Source: Rhodobacteraceae bacterium HTCC2083
Lineage (GTDB): Bacteria > Pseudomonadota > Alphaproteobacteria > Rhodobacterales > Rhodobacteraceae
Assembly (NCBI GenBank): GCA_000156115.1
Contig: DS995276.1
Span: 2,006,175 to 2,070,174, forward strand
Direction of reading: 5' to 3'
Length of the DNA: 64,000 nt
Part shown: in pieces, positions 1 through 9,725 of the stretch
How the letters are laid out: each line of letters opens with the position of its first letter
Numbering within the stretch: the stretch's first letter is position 1
Program-made: the position numbers and the translations under genes
Notes under the pieces: generated by a model
The model's input: the letters and a program-made list of their open reading frames with translations, nothing else
Told to the model about the DNA's origin: nothing
Databases searched by the model: none

Positions 1-2
1 AT

Positions 3-710
3 GGTCAATGGCAACGCGCCTTTGGCACAGCGGCAGAAGCGATCTGCGTTCCGTCTGAACAGGCGGTCGCACTACCTGAAGGTGCCTCGCTAGAAGCGGG
101 CGCGACCTTGGGCATTCCAGGATTAACTGCGGCACATACAGTCTTTGGTGGTGGCGATATCGCCGGTCAAACCCTGTTCATCTCCGGTGGTGCTGGCGCG
201 GTCGGTCATAACGCGGTGCAGCTTGCCAAATGGGGCGGGGCGCGGGTGATCGCGACTGCGTCTCCAAATGCGTTTGAGAGGGTCACAGATGCTGGTGCCG
301 ACCATGTCCTCGAGTACCGCGCGCCGGATTTGGCGGCGCAAATTTTGTCTCTGACGGATGGCAAAGGCGTCGATCGCGCGGTTGAGGTAGAGTTTGGAGC
401 AAACGCTCCCCTCCTTGCAGAGGTCGTTTGCGCAAATGGCACGATCGCGGCCTATGGTTCCCAACTGGATATGGCCCCGACTTTGCCGTTTGGCCCTTTC
501 CTGTTCAAAGCTATCACGATTGATATCGTTCTGGTCTATATCCTCGATCCTGCCCCCCGCGTGGCTGCGATTGAAAAACTGCTCGCGGCGTTGTCACAAG
601 GCGCGCTGACTCCCGAGATCCACGAGATCATGCCGTTGGAAGATGCGGCCCTTGCACATGAACGTGTCATGACCTCAGGGCGAAGCGGCGCGGTATTGCT
701 GAAAATCTAG
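3..710 (+). CDS. NADPH:quinone oxidoreductase, MDR family (5' end outside window)
   Basis: The reading frame is open from the first bases and ends at TAG 710, so the N-terminal GroES-like part lies off the left edge. The visible 235 codons hold the nucleotide-binding half of a medium-chain dehydrogenase/reductase: a GGAGAVG dinucleotide loop, then LAKWGGARVIATAS, and the C-terminal GRSGAVLLKI that closes quinone oxidoreductase (zeta-crystallin-like) proteins. No zinc-binding cysteines are seen in this part. The family reduces quinones or enones with NADPH in the cytoplasm. The substrate cannot be told. An internal TTG at 108 could be mistaken for a start, but the homologous sequence continues upstream of it. 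Confidence 0.85.
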   Translation, partial: GQWQRAFGTAAEAICVPSEQAVALPEGASLEAGATLGIPGLTAAHTVFGGGDIAGQTLFISGGAGAVGHNAVQLAKWGGARVIATASPNAFERVTDAGADHVLEYRAPDLAAQILSLTDGKGVDRAVEVEFGANAPLLAEVVCANGTIAAYGSQLDMAPTLPFGPFLFKAITIDIVLVYILDPAPRVAAIEKLLAALSQGALTPEIHEIMPLEDAALAHERVMTSGRSGAVLLKI

Positions 711-773
711 GTTGCCACCCCTTGCCCCGCTGAGACGTGCGCGCCATGGTGTCGCGACAGGGGGGAGCAAGAC

Positions 774-1460
774 ATGACCATCAAGATCTGTGTATTCGAT
801 GCCTATGGCACGCTGTTCGATGTGGGCGCGGCTGCACGCATTGCAGCGGGCGAAGAAGGCCGCGAGGCATTGGCTGCAAAAGCGGGTGAGCTTGCGGAGT
901 TCTGGCGTCAAAAACAGTTGCAATATACTTGGCTGCGCGCGGTCTCGGGCAATCACACAGATTTCTGGAGCGTCACGCAAGACGGGCTGGATTGGGCCTT
1001 GGAAAAGACTGGTCTGGACGGTGATCTGGAACTGCGCGAACGCTTGCTCGCGCTTTATTGGGAATTGCGGGCCTATAAGGAAGTGCCGATGATGTTGGCG
1101 CAACTCAAGGCGGCGGGTCTGCAAACGGCGATTTTGTCCAACGGCGCACCTGATATGCTCGACGGGGCCGTTGGTTCTGCGGGGATCGAAACCTATCTCG
1201 ACGCGGTTCTGTCGGTCGAAGATGTGGGCGTTTTCAAGCCAGACGCACAGGTCTATCAAATGGTGCTGGATCGATTTGAGTGCACTAAAGACGAGGTGCT
1301 CTTCGTGTCCTCAAACGGGTGGGACGTTGCGGCGGCAAGCGGGTTCGGCTTTCAAACCGTCTGGGTCAACCGCGTGGGCGAACCTATGGATCGCCTCTTC
1401 GCAGAGCCGCAGCATGTCTTGAGCGATCTCACCAATATTCCACAACTCGCAGGTTCCTGA
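774..1460 (+). CDS. Haloacid dehalogenase type II (HAD superfamily)
   Basis: A 228-residue protein of the usual length for (S)-2-haloacid dehalogenases. It starts with the type II motif FDAYGTLFD, with Asp9 as the expected nucleophile. A cap region rich in Trp follows, then ILSNGAPDML (motif II) and VGVFKPDAQVYQ (motif III Lys), and VSSNGWDVAAASGFG near the C-terminus. Family members hydrolyse 2-haloacids to 2-hydroxyacids. The real substrate may be another small acid. A GGGGGAG-like ribosome site lies just upstream of ATG 774. It overlaps the next hydrolase gene by one base (TGATG), which suggests coupled translation. Confidence 0.85.
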   Translation: MTIKICVFDAYGTLFDVGAAARIAAGEEGREALAAKAGELAEFWRQKQLQYTWLRAVSGNHTDFWSVTQDGLDWALEKTGLDGDLELRERLLALYWELRAYKEVPMMLAQLKAAGLQTAILSNGAPDMLDGAVGSAGIETYLDAVLSVEDVGVFKPDAQVYQMVLDRFECTKDEVLFVSSNGWDVAAASGFGFQTVWVNRVGEPMDRLFAEPQHVLSDLTNIPQLAGS

Positions 1461-2287
1461 TGTCTCGTTTTAACACGTCTGATGGCCTGTCCTTGTTCTA
1501 TGAGATCGAAGGGTCCGGCTTGCCTTTGTTGTGCCTGTCGGGCCTCACGCGTGACAGCCGCGACTTTGATTATGTGCTGCCACATCTTAAGGGGTGCCAA
1601 GTTATCCGGCTGGATTATCGCGGGCGCGGCAAGTCGGATTGGGCGAAAAATTTCACCACCTACAACATTATGCGCGAGGCGCAGGATGCGATGGAGCTGC
1701 TGGATCATCTGGGGCTGGACAAGGCGGCGATTCTTGGAACGTCACGCGGTGGTCTCATTGCGATGGGACTTGCGGCGACGCTCAAGGCGCGGCTTATTGG
1801 GGTGGCGTTGAATGATATTGGGCCGGAGCTTGATCCCAACGGACTTGACGTGATCATGGGATATCTTGGCATCAGGCCAAAGGTCAAAACGCTGGAAGAC
1901 GCGGCAAACGCACGTGCGCATGTAATGCGCGACATGTTTCCAAATGTATCTATGACGCGTTGGATGGAAGAGGTTAATAAGTTCTTCATGCAAACGCCTG
2001 ATGGCTTAGAGCTTAGCTATGATCCCAAACTGCGCGACGCGGTGGAGGCGACGAGCCATGCGGCCGTGCCAGATCTTTGGCCCTGGTATGAGGCGTTGAG
2101 TGATCTGCCACTTGCGATCTTGCGTGGGGCCAACTCGGACCTGCTGACGCAAGCCTGCTATGAGGACATGCTCAAACGAATACCAACGGCGATGGGGGCG
2201 GTGATCGCGGATCGCGCGCATGTGCCGTTTCTTGATGAGCCAGAGGCCGTGGCCCTGTTGCAAGCGTGGATCGCAAAAATGCAATGA
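1460..2287 (+). CDS. Alpha/beta hydrolase
   Basis: 275 residues from ATG 1460, chosen because it overlaps the stop of the preceding gene; an upstream in-frame start would read through that gene. The fold is shown by LPLLCLSGLTRDSRDFDYVL (oxyanion region), RLDYRGRGKSDWA, the nucleophile elbow GTSRGG with Ser, and a C-terminal catalytic His in DRAHVPFLDEPEAV. This resembles lactonases, esterases and C-C bond hydrolases of small acids. The substrate is unknown. The stop overlaps the start of the dehydratase-like gene by ATGA, so the three genes 774-3255 look like one transcription unit. Confidence 0.8.
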   Translation: MSRFNTSDGLSLFYEIEGSGLPLLCLSGLTRDSRDFDYVLPHLKGCQVIRLDYRGRGKSDWAKNFTTYNIMREAQDAMELLDHLGLDKAAILGTSRGGLIAMGLAATLKARLIGVALNDIGPELDPNGLDVIMGYLGIRPKVKTLEDAANARAHVMRDMFPNVSMTRWMEEVNKFFMQTPDGLELSYDPKLRDAVEATSHAAVPDLWPWYEALSDLPLAILRGANSDLLTQACYEDMLKRIPTAMGAVIADRAHVPFLDEPEAVALLQAWIAKMQ

Positions 2288-3255
2288 ATATCGATATGAT
2301 CAGGGCTGCTTTTGTGCGCGGACAAGGGGTTGTGCGCCGCACACCGCTGTTGTCCTCGTCATTTTTGGATGAGATCGCTGGTCGGCGCGTGTTCCTTAAA
2401 GCCGAATGTTTGCAGCATACAGGCAGTTTCAAATTTCGCGGCGGTTGGTCTGCTTTGTCGGCGATGGTGCCAGAGCAACGCGCGAGGGGCGTCATCGCGT
2501 TTTCCAGTGGTAATCACGCGCAGGGTGTGGCTCTGGCTGCAAAAATACATGGGACCAGTTCCGTGATTATCATGCCCGCTGATGCGCCGCGCGTGAAGAT
2601 TGATAACACGCGCGCGCTAGGCGCGGAGGTGGTGCTTTATGATCGCGCTACAGAGGATCGCGATGTCATTGGTGCGACCCTTTCGTCGGAACGCGGATTG
2701 ACCTTGGTGAAGCCCTTTGATGATCCGCTCGTCATTGCGGGGCAGGGCACTTGCGGGTTGGAAATTGCTGAACAAGTGGCGCAAGAAGGCATCACAGAGG
2801 GCGAAGTGATTACCTGTTGCGGTGGTGGCGGTCTGACCTCTGGCATCGCCTTGGCGCTTGAAGCTGATGCGCCAGATTTCAGAGTGCGCCCTGCGGAGCC
2901 GGAAGGCTTTGACGATGTGGCGCGATCGTTGAGCGCGGGTGCAATCCAGCGCAACAACGCGATGACAGGCTCGATCTGCGATGCGATTATCACGCCGCAA
3001 CCGGGCGATTTGACCTTTCCAATTATGCACCGTCTCTGCGGGGCGGGGATTGTTGTCAGCGAAGAGGATTGCCTGCGCGCGATGGCACTTGCCTTTGAGC
3101 GTTTGCGGGTGGTGATTGAACCGGGCGGCGCAGTGGCTTTGGCCAGTGCGCTGTTTCACGGCGATCATTTAAACTCAGATACCGTAATCGTAACCGCATC
3201 AGGTGGGAATGTGGACAAGGCCGTGTTCGAACGCGCTTTGGCAACTCTGGAGTAA
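2284..3255 (+). CDS. Threonine/serine dehydratase-like PLP enzyme
   Basis: 323 residues of fold-type II PLP enzyme. Lys50 in HTGSFKFRGG is the PLP-binding lysine, SSGNHAQGVA is the substrate-binding loop, and CCGGGGLTSGIAL is the phosphate-binding glycine loop. There is no C-terminal ACT domain, so it is the short, catabolic type: threonine dehydratase, serine racemase or 3-hydroxyaspartate ammonia-lyase. These cannot be separated by eye. ATG 2284 overlaps the upstream stop (ATGA). An earlier in-frame ATG at 2266 lies inside the upstream gene and is less likely. Confidence 0.82.
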   Translation: MNIDMIRAAFVRGQGVVRRTPLLSSSFLDEIAGRRVFLKAECLQHTGSFKFRGGWSALSAMVPEQRARGVIAFSSGNHAQGVALAAKIHGTSSVIIMPADAPRVKIDNTRALGAEVVLYDRATEDRDVIGATLSSERGLTLVKPFDDPLVIAGQGTCGLEIAEQVAQEGITEGEVITCCGGGGLTSGIALALEADAPDFRVRPAEPEGFDDVARSLSAGAIQRNNAMTGSICDAIITPQPGDLTFPIMHRLCGAGIVVSEEDCLRAMALAFERLRVVIEPGGAVALASALFHGDHLNSDTVIVTASGGNVDKAVFERALATLE

Positions 3256-3261
3256 GTGCAA

Positions 3262-4470
3262 ATGACACGCGCAACCGTCGCCAGTTTCAACGTCAAAAAC
3301 CTGATTGGTGCTGAACAGGAATACTACACCTTCCAAAGCTACACGACAGAAGAACACGCTTGGAAAGCCGCATGGCTCGCTGATCAGATTGTGACTTTGG
3401 ATGCGGATGTGGTTGGTTTTCAAGAGATATTCGAAGAAGCGGCGTTGCGCGCAGTGATCCGCGAGGCGGATGAGATTGGAGAGGAAAGCAATGAGGATGT
3501 GATCCCTGATCGCTCCAAGCGCTATCGCAAAAAGGCGATTTTTCGCAAGCTAAAGTATGCAGGCTACCGCGATGCGGCGCTGGCCTTTGCGCCAAATGCG
3601 AATGATGGCGCACCGGGGCAGCGACGTCCGGGCGTTGCGATCCTGTCGCGGTTTGGCTTTGAGGGCACGCCAGACATCATACAGGATTTGCCAGAGCCAC
3701 TTGATATCCCGTTTCAAGACATGGGCGGCGGCGATGGCGGTCACTACCGCATTTCACGTCTTTCGCGTCCGATCCTGAAAGCGCGTGTGCCGATGGGGCG
3801 CGAGGTGGTGACAGTTTTCAATACTCACCTCAAATCGAAGCTTGGCGAGTTTGTCCGTCCAGAGGGTGCGGAGTTTGCGCCAGAGTCTGATCTCGCAAAC
3901 TATGATTCTGTTGGCCGCGCGCTGGGCGCTGCGCGCGCTGCGCTCCGACGTATGGCAGAAGCGTGGGTGCTGCGCCGTGAAATTGTTGCTGAGCTTAAGG
4001 CAGGGCATCCAGTGATCGTCATGGGCGATTTCAACGATGGTGAACACGCGGTGAGCAGCGAGATTATTGCGGGTGAGAAGCCGTTCAAGAACTACTCTTG
4101 GATGCTGCGTCACAATGCCAAGGCCTCAAATGATCGTTATTCCAAAGATGAAAATGAGACGATTCAAGAGGCGATAAGCGCCGTGCGCCTGCACTCTGCT
4201 GAAAAGCTTTTTGTGAAAAAGTCGCTGCGTGATATGGTTTACACATCGGCCTTTGGTGGCGTTTACGAGAGCATTGATCAAATCTATCTCTCGCGCCATT
4301 TCGTGCCGGACGCGGGTGGAACCTTGGCCGAGATGGAGTATTTTAGCGTGCTCAACGATCATTTGACTGATGGCAGTCACGAGGATGCGCCGTACAATAA
4401 ACTGGCGTCTGATCATGGCCAGATCATGGTGCATCTTGCGTTTGCTGATCGGCTGGGAGGGCAACGATGA
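3262..4470 (+). CDS. Endonuclease/exonuclease/phosphatase-fold protein
   Basis: About 402 residues. It starts with TRATVASFNVKNL, has the catalytic Glu region DADVVGFQEIFEE, VTVFNTHLKSKLGE, the metal site VIVMGDFNDGEH, and a final SDHGQIMVHL, the set of motifs of the DNase I-like EEP superfamily. Members cleave phosphodiesters in nucleic acids, lipids or small molecules. No signal peptide is seen, so a cytoplasmic role is likely, but the substrate is not known. A GTG at 3256 is a possible alternative start; ATG 3262 gives the better N-terminus. The gene follows the dehydratase by 6 bases and overlaps the next gene by ATGA. Confidence 0.78.
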   Translation: MTRATVASFNVKNLIGAEQEYYTFQSYTTEEHAWKAAWLADQIVTLDADVVGFQEIFEEAALRAVIREADEIGEESNEDVIPDRSKRYRKKAIFRKLKYAGYRDAALAFAPNANDGAPGQRRPGVAILSRFGFEGTPDIIQDLPEPLDIPFQDMGGGDGGHYRISRLSRPILKARVPMGREVVTVFNTHLKSKLGEFVRPEGAEFAPESDLANYDSVGRALGAARAALRRMAEAWVLRREIVAELKAGHPVIVMGDFNDGEHAVSSEIIAGEKPFKNYSWMLRHNAKASNDRYSKDENETIQEAISAVRLHSAEKLFVKKSLRDMVYTSAFGGVYESIDQIYLSRHFVPDAGGTLAEMEYFSVLNDHLTDGSHEDAPYNKLASDHGQIMVHLAFADRLGGQR

Positions 4471-5267
4471 GTATTTTCGACACGGGTGATACGCTTTTGC
4501 ATTGGCGGGAGGATGGTGATCCTAATGGCGCGCCTGTGGTTTTTTCAAACTCACTTGGAACGGATTTGCGGCTCTGGGATCCGGTGTTGGAGCGACTGCC
4601 AAAAGACGGGTTGCGCTACATTCGGTATGACACGCGCGGTCATGGCTTGTCCGCCTGTCCTGATGGGCCATATGGCATGGGGGCGCTGATCACGGATACG
4701 GAACGGTTGATGGATTATGTTGGCGCGAAAGACGCGGTCTTTATCGGGCTGTCTATGGGCGGCATGATTGCGCAGGGTCTTGCGGTTAAACGGCTGGATC
4801 TGGTCCGAGGTATCGTTTTGTCCAATACGGGTGCAAAAATCGGTAACGCTGACATGTGGAACGGGCGTATCGACACGGTGAATGGGGGCGGCATTGACGC
4901 GGTGGCGGATGCGACGATGGATCGTTGGTTTTCCAAAGCTTTCCACGCCACGCCAGAGCTACAGTTGTGGCGCAACATGTTAACGCGCCAGCCTGCGACT
5001 GGGTTCAACGCCTGCATGGCCGCGATTTCGGGGACGGATATGATGACGTCAACCTCTGGTTTGCGCTTGCCTGCTATGGGGATTGCTGGGTCTGAAGATG
5101 GCTCAACCCCGCCGGACATGGTGCGCGAGTTGATGGGGCTGATTCCCGGTGCGGGGTTTGAATTGATCCGCAAAGCTGGTCATTTGCCCTGTGTCGAGCA
5201 ACCCGATCTCTATGCGCAGCACCTTATTCGGTTTATGGATAGCATCGGTCACGGCACGAATGGCTGA
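4467..5267 (+). CDS. 3-oxoadipate enol-lactonase-like alpha/beta hydrolase (PcaD family)
   Basis: 266 residues. Key parts are VVFSNSLGTDLRLWDPVL, RYDTRGHGLS, the nucleophile elbow GLSMGGMIAQG with Ser96, an Asp in GIAGSEDGSTPP, and the His in RKAGHLPCVEQP. This matches 3-oxoadipate enol-lactone hydrolase (PcaD) in length and pattern. In the family it opens the enol-lactone of the protocatechuate/catechol ortho-cleavage pathway. No pcaB, pcaC or pcaG lies nearby, so the assignment to that reaction is by family resemblance only. It overlaps its neighbours on both sides by 4 and 8 bases. Confidence 0.72.
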   Translation: MSIFDTGDTLLHWREDGDPNGAPVVFSNSLGTDLRLWDPVLERLPKDGLRYIRYDTRGHGLSACPDGPYGMGALITDTERLMDYVGAKDAVFIGLSMGGMIAQGLAVKRLDLVRGIVLSNTGAKIGNADMWNGRIDTVNGGGIDAVADATMDRWFSKAFHATPELQLWRNMLTRQPATGFNACMAAISGTDMMTSTSGLRLPAMGIAGSEDGSTPPDMVRELMGLIPGAGFELIRKAGHLPCVEQPDLYAQHLIRFMDSIGHGTNG

Positions 5268-5973
5268 ATTTCTGTTGATACATGGATCGTGCCATGGGGC
5301 GTGGTGCTGGCGCGATATTTTGCCTGAATTGATTGAGCTGGGCAATACCGCCCGCGCGCTTGATCTGCCGTCGCATGGCGACGACAGAACCCCAATTGCC
5401 GAGGTGACGTTAGCTTTGTATCGCGATGCCATCCTCGACGCGATTGACACGCCCGTAGTGCTTGTCGGGCATTCTATGGCGGGGTTTCCAATCGCGGCAG
5501 CAGCGGAAAAAGCCCCGCGAAAAATCGCGCGTTTGATCCATCTGTGTTCCTATGCGCCTGTGTCGGGAATGTCCCTGATCGACATGCGCAAAGAGGCACC
5601 GCGCCAGCCTTTGCTCGATGCTATCGAGAAAAGCGCAGATGGGCTAAGCTGGGTACCGATCCCTGAGAAGGCACGCGAGACGTTTTATCATGATTGCCCT
5701 GACGAAGCGGTTGCCTACGCCAAGGCGCGGATTGTGCCGCAAGCGATTTTGCCACAAGCCACCGCTTTAGAACTTGGCGAAAATTATGTGCGCACGGCGA
5801 AGTCCTACATACGGTGCGCCAACGATCAAACGATACCACCTGAATATCAAAGCGACATGGCTGCCAGATTTGCGCCCGAGGATCGCTATGAGATGCAAAC
5901 CTCTCATTCGCCCTTCTTTGCAGATCCAAAAGGTTTGGCGCATTTGCTCGACAAGATCGCTCACGCGGGCTAA
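5260..5973 (+). CDS. Small alpha/beta hydrolase (methylesterase/hydroxynitrile lyase-like)
   Basis: 237 residues from ATG 5260, which overlaps the upstream stop by 8 bases; longer in-frame starts run inside the pcaD-like gene. The N-terminus AEFLLIHGSCHGAWCWRD gives the oxyanion hole, VVLVGHSMAG holds the nucleophile Ser72, and QTSHSPFFADP holds the likely catalytic His. The pattern HG-SCHGAWCW is typical of the plant-methylesterase-like branch, which is common in bacteria with unknown substrates. No signal peptide is seen. It is probably the last gene of the 774-5973 run. Confidence 0.75.
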   Translation: MAEFLLIHGSCHGAWCWRDILPELIELGNTARALDLPSHGDDRTPIAEVTLALYRDAILDAIDTPVVLVGHSMAGFPIAAAAEKAPRKIARLIHLCSYAPVSGMSLIDMRKEAPRQPLLDAIEKSADGLSWVPIPEKARETFYHDCPDEAVAYAKARIVPQAILPQATALELGENYVRTAKSYIRCANDQTIPPEYQSDMAARFAPEDRYEMQTSHSPFFADPKGLAHLLDKIAHAG

Positions 5974-5983
5974 CAGGCGCGCC

Positions 5984-6700
5984 ATGACTGATACAAAACA
6001 TCCCTCCGGCGCGCCTTGGCGCAATTTTTACGGCCGCTTCAAAGGTCATAACTTGCGAGATAGCCAGCAGGCTTATCTTGAAGAGGATTTGGCGAAGCTG
6101 TCACCTGGGGCGGTTGGATGGGAAGAGAATCCCAATCGAGACAATCTTGACCTTGAGGGGTTGTTTGGGGACAAGCCTTTGTGGCTGGAAATCGGCTTTG
6201 GCGGTGGGGAACATTTGATCCATCAAGCCGTGCAAAATCCTGATGTTGGGCTGATCGGTGCGGAACCCTATATCAACGGTGTTGCGATGTTGCTGGGCAA
6301 AATTCGCGAGCTTGATGCGCCCAACCTGCGGGTTCATGCGGGTGATGTGCGTGATTTATTTGATGTTTTGCCTGATGGCTGCGTGTCCAAAGTGTTCCTG
6401 AATTACCCCGACCCTTGGCCAAAGAAACGTCATCATCGCAGACGTTTTGTGACGCACGAACATCTCCAAGCCCTCGCCAAAGTGATGGCGATTGGTGCTG
6501 AATTGCGAGTCGCGACGGATATTGAGGATTATGTGCGCCAAACTTTAGAAGAGGTGCCGCGCGCAGGATTTGATTGGATCGCTGAAAGTGCTGCGGATTG
6601 GAAAGAGCCGTGGAGCGATTGGGTATCCACGCGTTATGAGCAAAAGGCGCTTCGCGAAGGTCGCACGCCGCATTATCTGACTTTTGTTCGCGAGACTTGA
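5984..6700 (+). CDS. trmB: tRNA (guanine-46-N7)-methyltransferase
   Basis: 238 residues from ATG 5984, 11 bases after the previous stop; an upstream in-frame ATG at 5774 lies inside that gene. The SAM-binding motif LEIGFGGGEHL, the acidic GAEPYINGV, and the family signature NYPDPWPKKRHHRRRF are all present, followed by LRVATDIEDYV. The enzyme puts m7G at position 46 in the variable loop of tRNAs. The N-terminus HPSGAPWRNFYGRFKGHNLR is the normal alphaproteobacterial form. Length and motifs are complete. Confidence 0.95.
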   Translation: MTDTKHPSGAPWRNFYGRFKGHNLRDSQQAYLEEDLAKLSPGAVGWEENPNRDNLDLEGLFGDKPLWLEIGFGGGEHLIHQAVQNPDVGLIGAEPYINGVAMLLGKIRELDAPNLRVHAGDVRDLFDVLPDGCVSKVFLNYPDPWPKKRHHRRRFVTHEHLQALAKVMAIGAELRVATDIEDYVRQTLEEVPRAGFDWIAESAADWKEPWSDWVSTRYEQKALREGRTPHYLTFVRET

Positions 6701-6827
6701 TAGCAGCGCGTGGCGTATGCGTCGGATTATGAGTTTATTTGGCAAGATGAAGACGCGGCTCATGGACGGGGGAATGTGCTTGGGGTATCACGCGGGCTGA
6801 ATCTGACCTCTAACGAAAGTCTTGCGC

Positions 6828-8180
6828 ATGTCGTCTCATGGCACTCCTGTTCCGATGTCCTCCTCTAAGTGCGGACCGCTGATTGGGCGTGCGGATGTGC
6901 CTGGGGATAAATCGATCTCGCACCGCGCACTTATTTTGGGCGCGATGGCGGTGGGTGAGACGTGCATCACGGGTCTGCTTGAGGGTGAAGACGTGCTCGA
7001 CACAGGCCGCGCGATGCGTTCGTTCGGGGCAGAAGTCACCGATCATGGCGACGGCGAGTGGTCCGTGCACGGCGTCGGTGTTGGCGGTTTTGCTGAGCCG
7101 GAAAATGTGATCGATTGCGGCAACTCCGGCACAGGTGTGCGTTTGATTATGGGCGCGATGGCGACAACTGATATCACTGCGGCTTTCACGGGGGACGCGA
7201 GTTTGAATAGCCGTCCGATGGCGCGGGTCACCGATCCTTTGGCGCTGTTTGGCACCAAGGCTGTTGGCCGTGACGGGGGGCGTTTGCCCATGACGATTGT
7301 TGGCGCGAAGGAGCCTGTTCCCGTGCGCTACACGACGCACGTCCCATCAGCGCAGGTGAAGTCTGCGGTTCTGTTGGCAGGGCTTAACGCACCTGGCCAA
7401 ACCGTGGTCATCGAGAAAGAAGCGACCCGCGATCACACAGAACGCATGTTACAAGGGTTTGGCGCGGAATTGACAGTTGAAGACACGGACGAGGGTCACG
7501 TGATCACTTTGACTGGCCAGCCAGAGTTGGTGCCGCAAGTGATTACGGTGCCGCGCGATCCCAGCTCTGCCGCGTTTCCTGTGTGTGCGGCTTTGATCAC
7601 AGAAGGCTCTGACGTTTTGGTGCCCAATATTGGCCTGAACCCCACGCGTGCGGGACTATTTGAGACGCTGCGAGAAATGGGCGCTGATTTATCTTACGAG
7701 AACGAGCGGATTGAGGGTGGCGAGCCGATGGCGGATCTGCGCGCACGCTTTTCGCCTGACATGAAAGGCATCGAAGTGCCGCCCGCGCGGGCCGCGTCGA
7801 TGATTGATGAATATCCTGTGCTGTCTGTTGTTGCTGCCAATGCGAGCGGTCCGACCGTTATGCGCGGTGTCAAAGAGTTGCGTGTGAAAGAAAGCGATCG
7901 CATTGAAGCGATGGCAGTTGGCTTGCGTGCGAACGGTGTTGAGGTTGAGGACGGTTCTGATTGGTGGATCGTGCAGGGGTGCGGCATGGGCAATGTGCAA
8001 GGCGGCGCAGAATGTGCGAGTCATCTGGATCACCGCATTGCTATGTCCTTTTTGGTGCTCGGCATGAGCGCGATCAAACCTGTTCGCGTTGATGATGCTG
8101 GCCCTATCGCCACGTCTTTCCCAATTTTTGAGCCGCTAATGGCAGCGCTTGGGGCAAAGATTACACGGCGTAATGCATGA
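6828..8180 (+). CDS. aroA: 3-phosphoshikimate 1-carboxyvinyltransferase (EPSP synthase)
   Basis: 450 residues. The enzyme joins PEP and shikimate-3-phosphate in the shikimate pathway for aromatic amino acids. The [17 protein letters not shown] motif carries Lys28 and Arg33, and [14 protein letters not shown] is the second signature. Lower down are [30 protein letters not shown] and [12 protein letters not shown]. The 450-residue length and GAMA variant fit class II-type alphaproteobacterial enzymes. ATG 6828 is preferred over TTG 6822. The stop overlaps the next gene by ATGA, so aroA, the membrane protein and cmk form one unit. Confidence 0.96.
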   Translation: MSSHGTPVPMSSSKCGPLIGRADVPGDKSISHRALILGAMAVGETCITGLLEGEDVLDTGRAMRSFGAEVTDHGDGEWSVHGVGVGGFAEPENVIDCGNSGTGVRLIMGAMATTDITAAFTGDASLNSRPMARVTDPLALFGTKAVGRDGGRLPMTIVGAKEPVPVRYTTHVPSAQVKSAVLLAGLNAPGQTVVIEKEATRDHTERMLQGFGAELTVEDTDEGHVITLTGQPELVPQVITVPRDPSSAAFPVCAALITEGSDVLVPNIGLNPTRAGLFETLREMGADLSYENERIEGGEPMADLRARFSPDMKGIEVPPARAASMIDEYPVLSVVAANASGPTVMRGVKELRVKESDRIEAMAVGLRANGVEVEDGSDWWIVQGCGMGNVQGGAECASHLDHRIAMSFLVLGMSAIKPVRVDDAGPIATSFPIFEPLMAALGAKITRRNA

Positions 8181-8686
8181 AGAACCCGCTAGCAGTGCTG
8201 CGGGCATTAGGTGTTGGAGCGCTGTTGCTGTTCTTGTTGATGGTCGCGATCTTGCAATGGAAAATTGCGCCGTATGTGGCGTTTCTTCCGCAAGCCACGC
8301 TTGGGGCGTATACCGATAGTGCACTGGTTGAACTGGGCGATGAGTTGCGGACCAAGGGGCTGGATCGGCTCTATAAAGCGGTCTTGTTGTCGATAGATTT
8401 TCTATTCATCACGATCTTCGGTCTGTGGGTCATGCTCGTGCATATGATGCGCAGCGCCGTTAGCTGGCGGTTTTGGGGCGTTGCGATTGCCGCGCTCTTT
8501 ATGGCGCTTGATTTTGGCGAGGACATGATGCTTGCCATCCGCATGGGGCTTGCAACCAAGGGAAATCTGGACCCGGCGACGCTTACGGCTGAGGTGAGCG
8601 CGGTGCATTGGGTCACGCTTGCAAAATACGCGATTTTCGCGCTCTGTTTAATGTCAGCATTTATAGCATCAAGGAAACGCGGATGA
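8177..8686 (+). CDS. Conserved small integral membrane protein, function unknown
   Basis: 169 residues with about four hydrophobic segments: residues 9-26, 71-90, 97-115 and 147-163. I do not recognise the family. The first segment is followed by an extracytoplasmic-looking stretch with few charges, and the last ends in RKRG, typical of a cytoplasmic C-terminus. It overlaps aroA by four bases and cmk by four bases, so it is translated as part of that housekeeping operon. No catalytic motif is visible. Confidence 0.75.
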   Translation: MKNPLAVLRALGVGALLLFLLMVAILQWKIAPYVAFLPQATLGAYTDSALVELGDELRTKGLDRLYKAVLLSIDFLFITIFGLWVMLVHMMRSAVSWRFWGVAIAALFMALDFGEDMMLAIRMGLATKGNLDPATLTAEVSAVHWVTLAKYAIFALCLMSAFIASRKRG

Positions 8687-9294
8687 CGGGTTTTACAGTT
8701 GCCATTGACGGACCTGCGGCGGCAGGTAAGGGGACGTTGTCCAAGGCGGTAGCGGCTCATTTTGGTTTCGCGCATCTTGATACGGGGCTTTTGTATCGCG
8801 CGGTTGCCGCCAAGACGCTGCTTGGGGTGGAGCCGATTGAGGCCGTTCAAAGACTGACAGCGCAAGATCTGGATGACACTGATTTGCGCACCCCAGAAGT
8901 TGCGCAAGCGGCCAGCAAAGTTGCGGTGATCCCTGAGGTGCGTGCCGCTTTGGTTGATTTTCAACGTGCGTTCGCGGCGCGTGCGGGTGGTGCTGTTCTA
9001 GACGGGCGTGACATTGGTACGGTGATTTGCCCGGACGCTGCGGTGAAATTGTTTGTCACAGCTTCTGCCGAGGTGCGTGCGGAGCGTCGTTATCTAGAGC
9101 TTTCTGCGAAGGGCGATCCAAGCACGCGTGGGCAGGTTCTGGCAGATGTTCAGGCGCGCGACGAACGGGACATGAACCGTGCAGAGGCCCCTTTGAAGCC
9201 TGCCTCAGACGCGGTTTTGATTGATACATCCGAGCTGAGCATTGAGGCGGCCGTAGCAAGCGCAATTGCCGCCATAGAGGCGCGCAGAGCTTAG
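8683..9294 (+). CDS. cmk: Cytidylate kinase
   Basis: 203 residues. It phosphorylates CMP and dCMP with ATP. The P-loop is GPAAAGKGT at residues 10-18; the sequence then has [32 protein letters not shown] (NMP-binding and Asp-Arg-Asp motif) and [16 protein letters not shown] (lid). Length is slightly short but complete for the family. The start ATG 8683 overlaps the membrane gene by ATGA. In most relatives cmk is followed closely by rpsA; here about 4.2 kb of other genes lies between. Confidence 0.95.
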   Translation: MTGFTVAIDGPAAAGKGTLSKAVAAHFGFAHLDTGLLYRAVAAKTLLGVEPIEAVQRLTAQDLDDTDLRTPEVAQAASKVAVIPEVRAALVDFQRAFAARAGGAVLDGRDIGTVICPDAAVKLFVTASAEVRAERRYLELSAKGDPSTRGQVLADVQARDERDMNRAEAPLKPASDAVLIDTSELSIEAAVASAIAAIEARRA

Positions 9295-9371
9295 ATGAGC
9301 GACGCGCGGTCGCCCAAGATGTAACGGATCACATCTCAATAATGGAAGATCAGTGAAATAACGATAGTGGC

Positions 9372-9686
9372 TTAGACTATGCGCAAAATCCACACTGGGA
9401 TCTGCGGCAACTCCATCTTGCGAGAGAGCGTGAACAGATAAATCGTCAGCGGCGTCCACAAGATTACATGAGGTAGGCCAAGCAAGCGGACCATGCCGAG
9501 ACTGTCATACATGGTGAATATGCTGAACGAGGCGATGCCACTTGCGAGCAAGGTCAGAACTGCGGCGATGCGGGTTTGCTTCCATATGAAAAGGGCGAAA
9601 GGTAGGATAAATGCGCTGAACAGGAAGACATTGAGCCAGAGTTGCACCCATGTGGGCAACTGCAATGTTGCGTCTTGGAATGTCAT
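9372..9686 (-). CDS. Small membrane protein, function unknown
   Basis: 104 residues, three hydrophobic segments (about residues 16-35, 40-60 and 70-87), with a polar N-terminus and a C-terminal KMELPQIPVWILRIV. I do not recognise it. It is the first gene of the segment that separates cmk from rpsA and is on the opposite strand to cmk, ending 78 bases from it. Nothing in the sequence indicates a catalytic role. It may be a channel-like or accessory membrane protein, which is a guess. Confidence 0.6.
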   Translation of the reverse strand: MTFQDATLQLPTWVQLWLNVFLFSAFILPFALFIWKQTRIAAVLTLLASGIASFSIFTMYDSLGMVRLLGLPHVILWTPLTIYLFTLSRKMELPQIPVWILRIV

Positions 9687-9725
9687 CTGGCGGACCTCTC
9701 TTGTGTGTGGTCTTGCGGCGCGTGT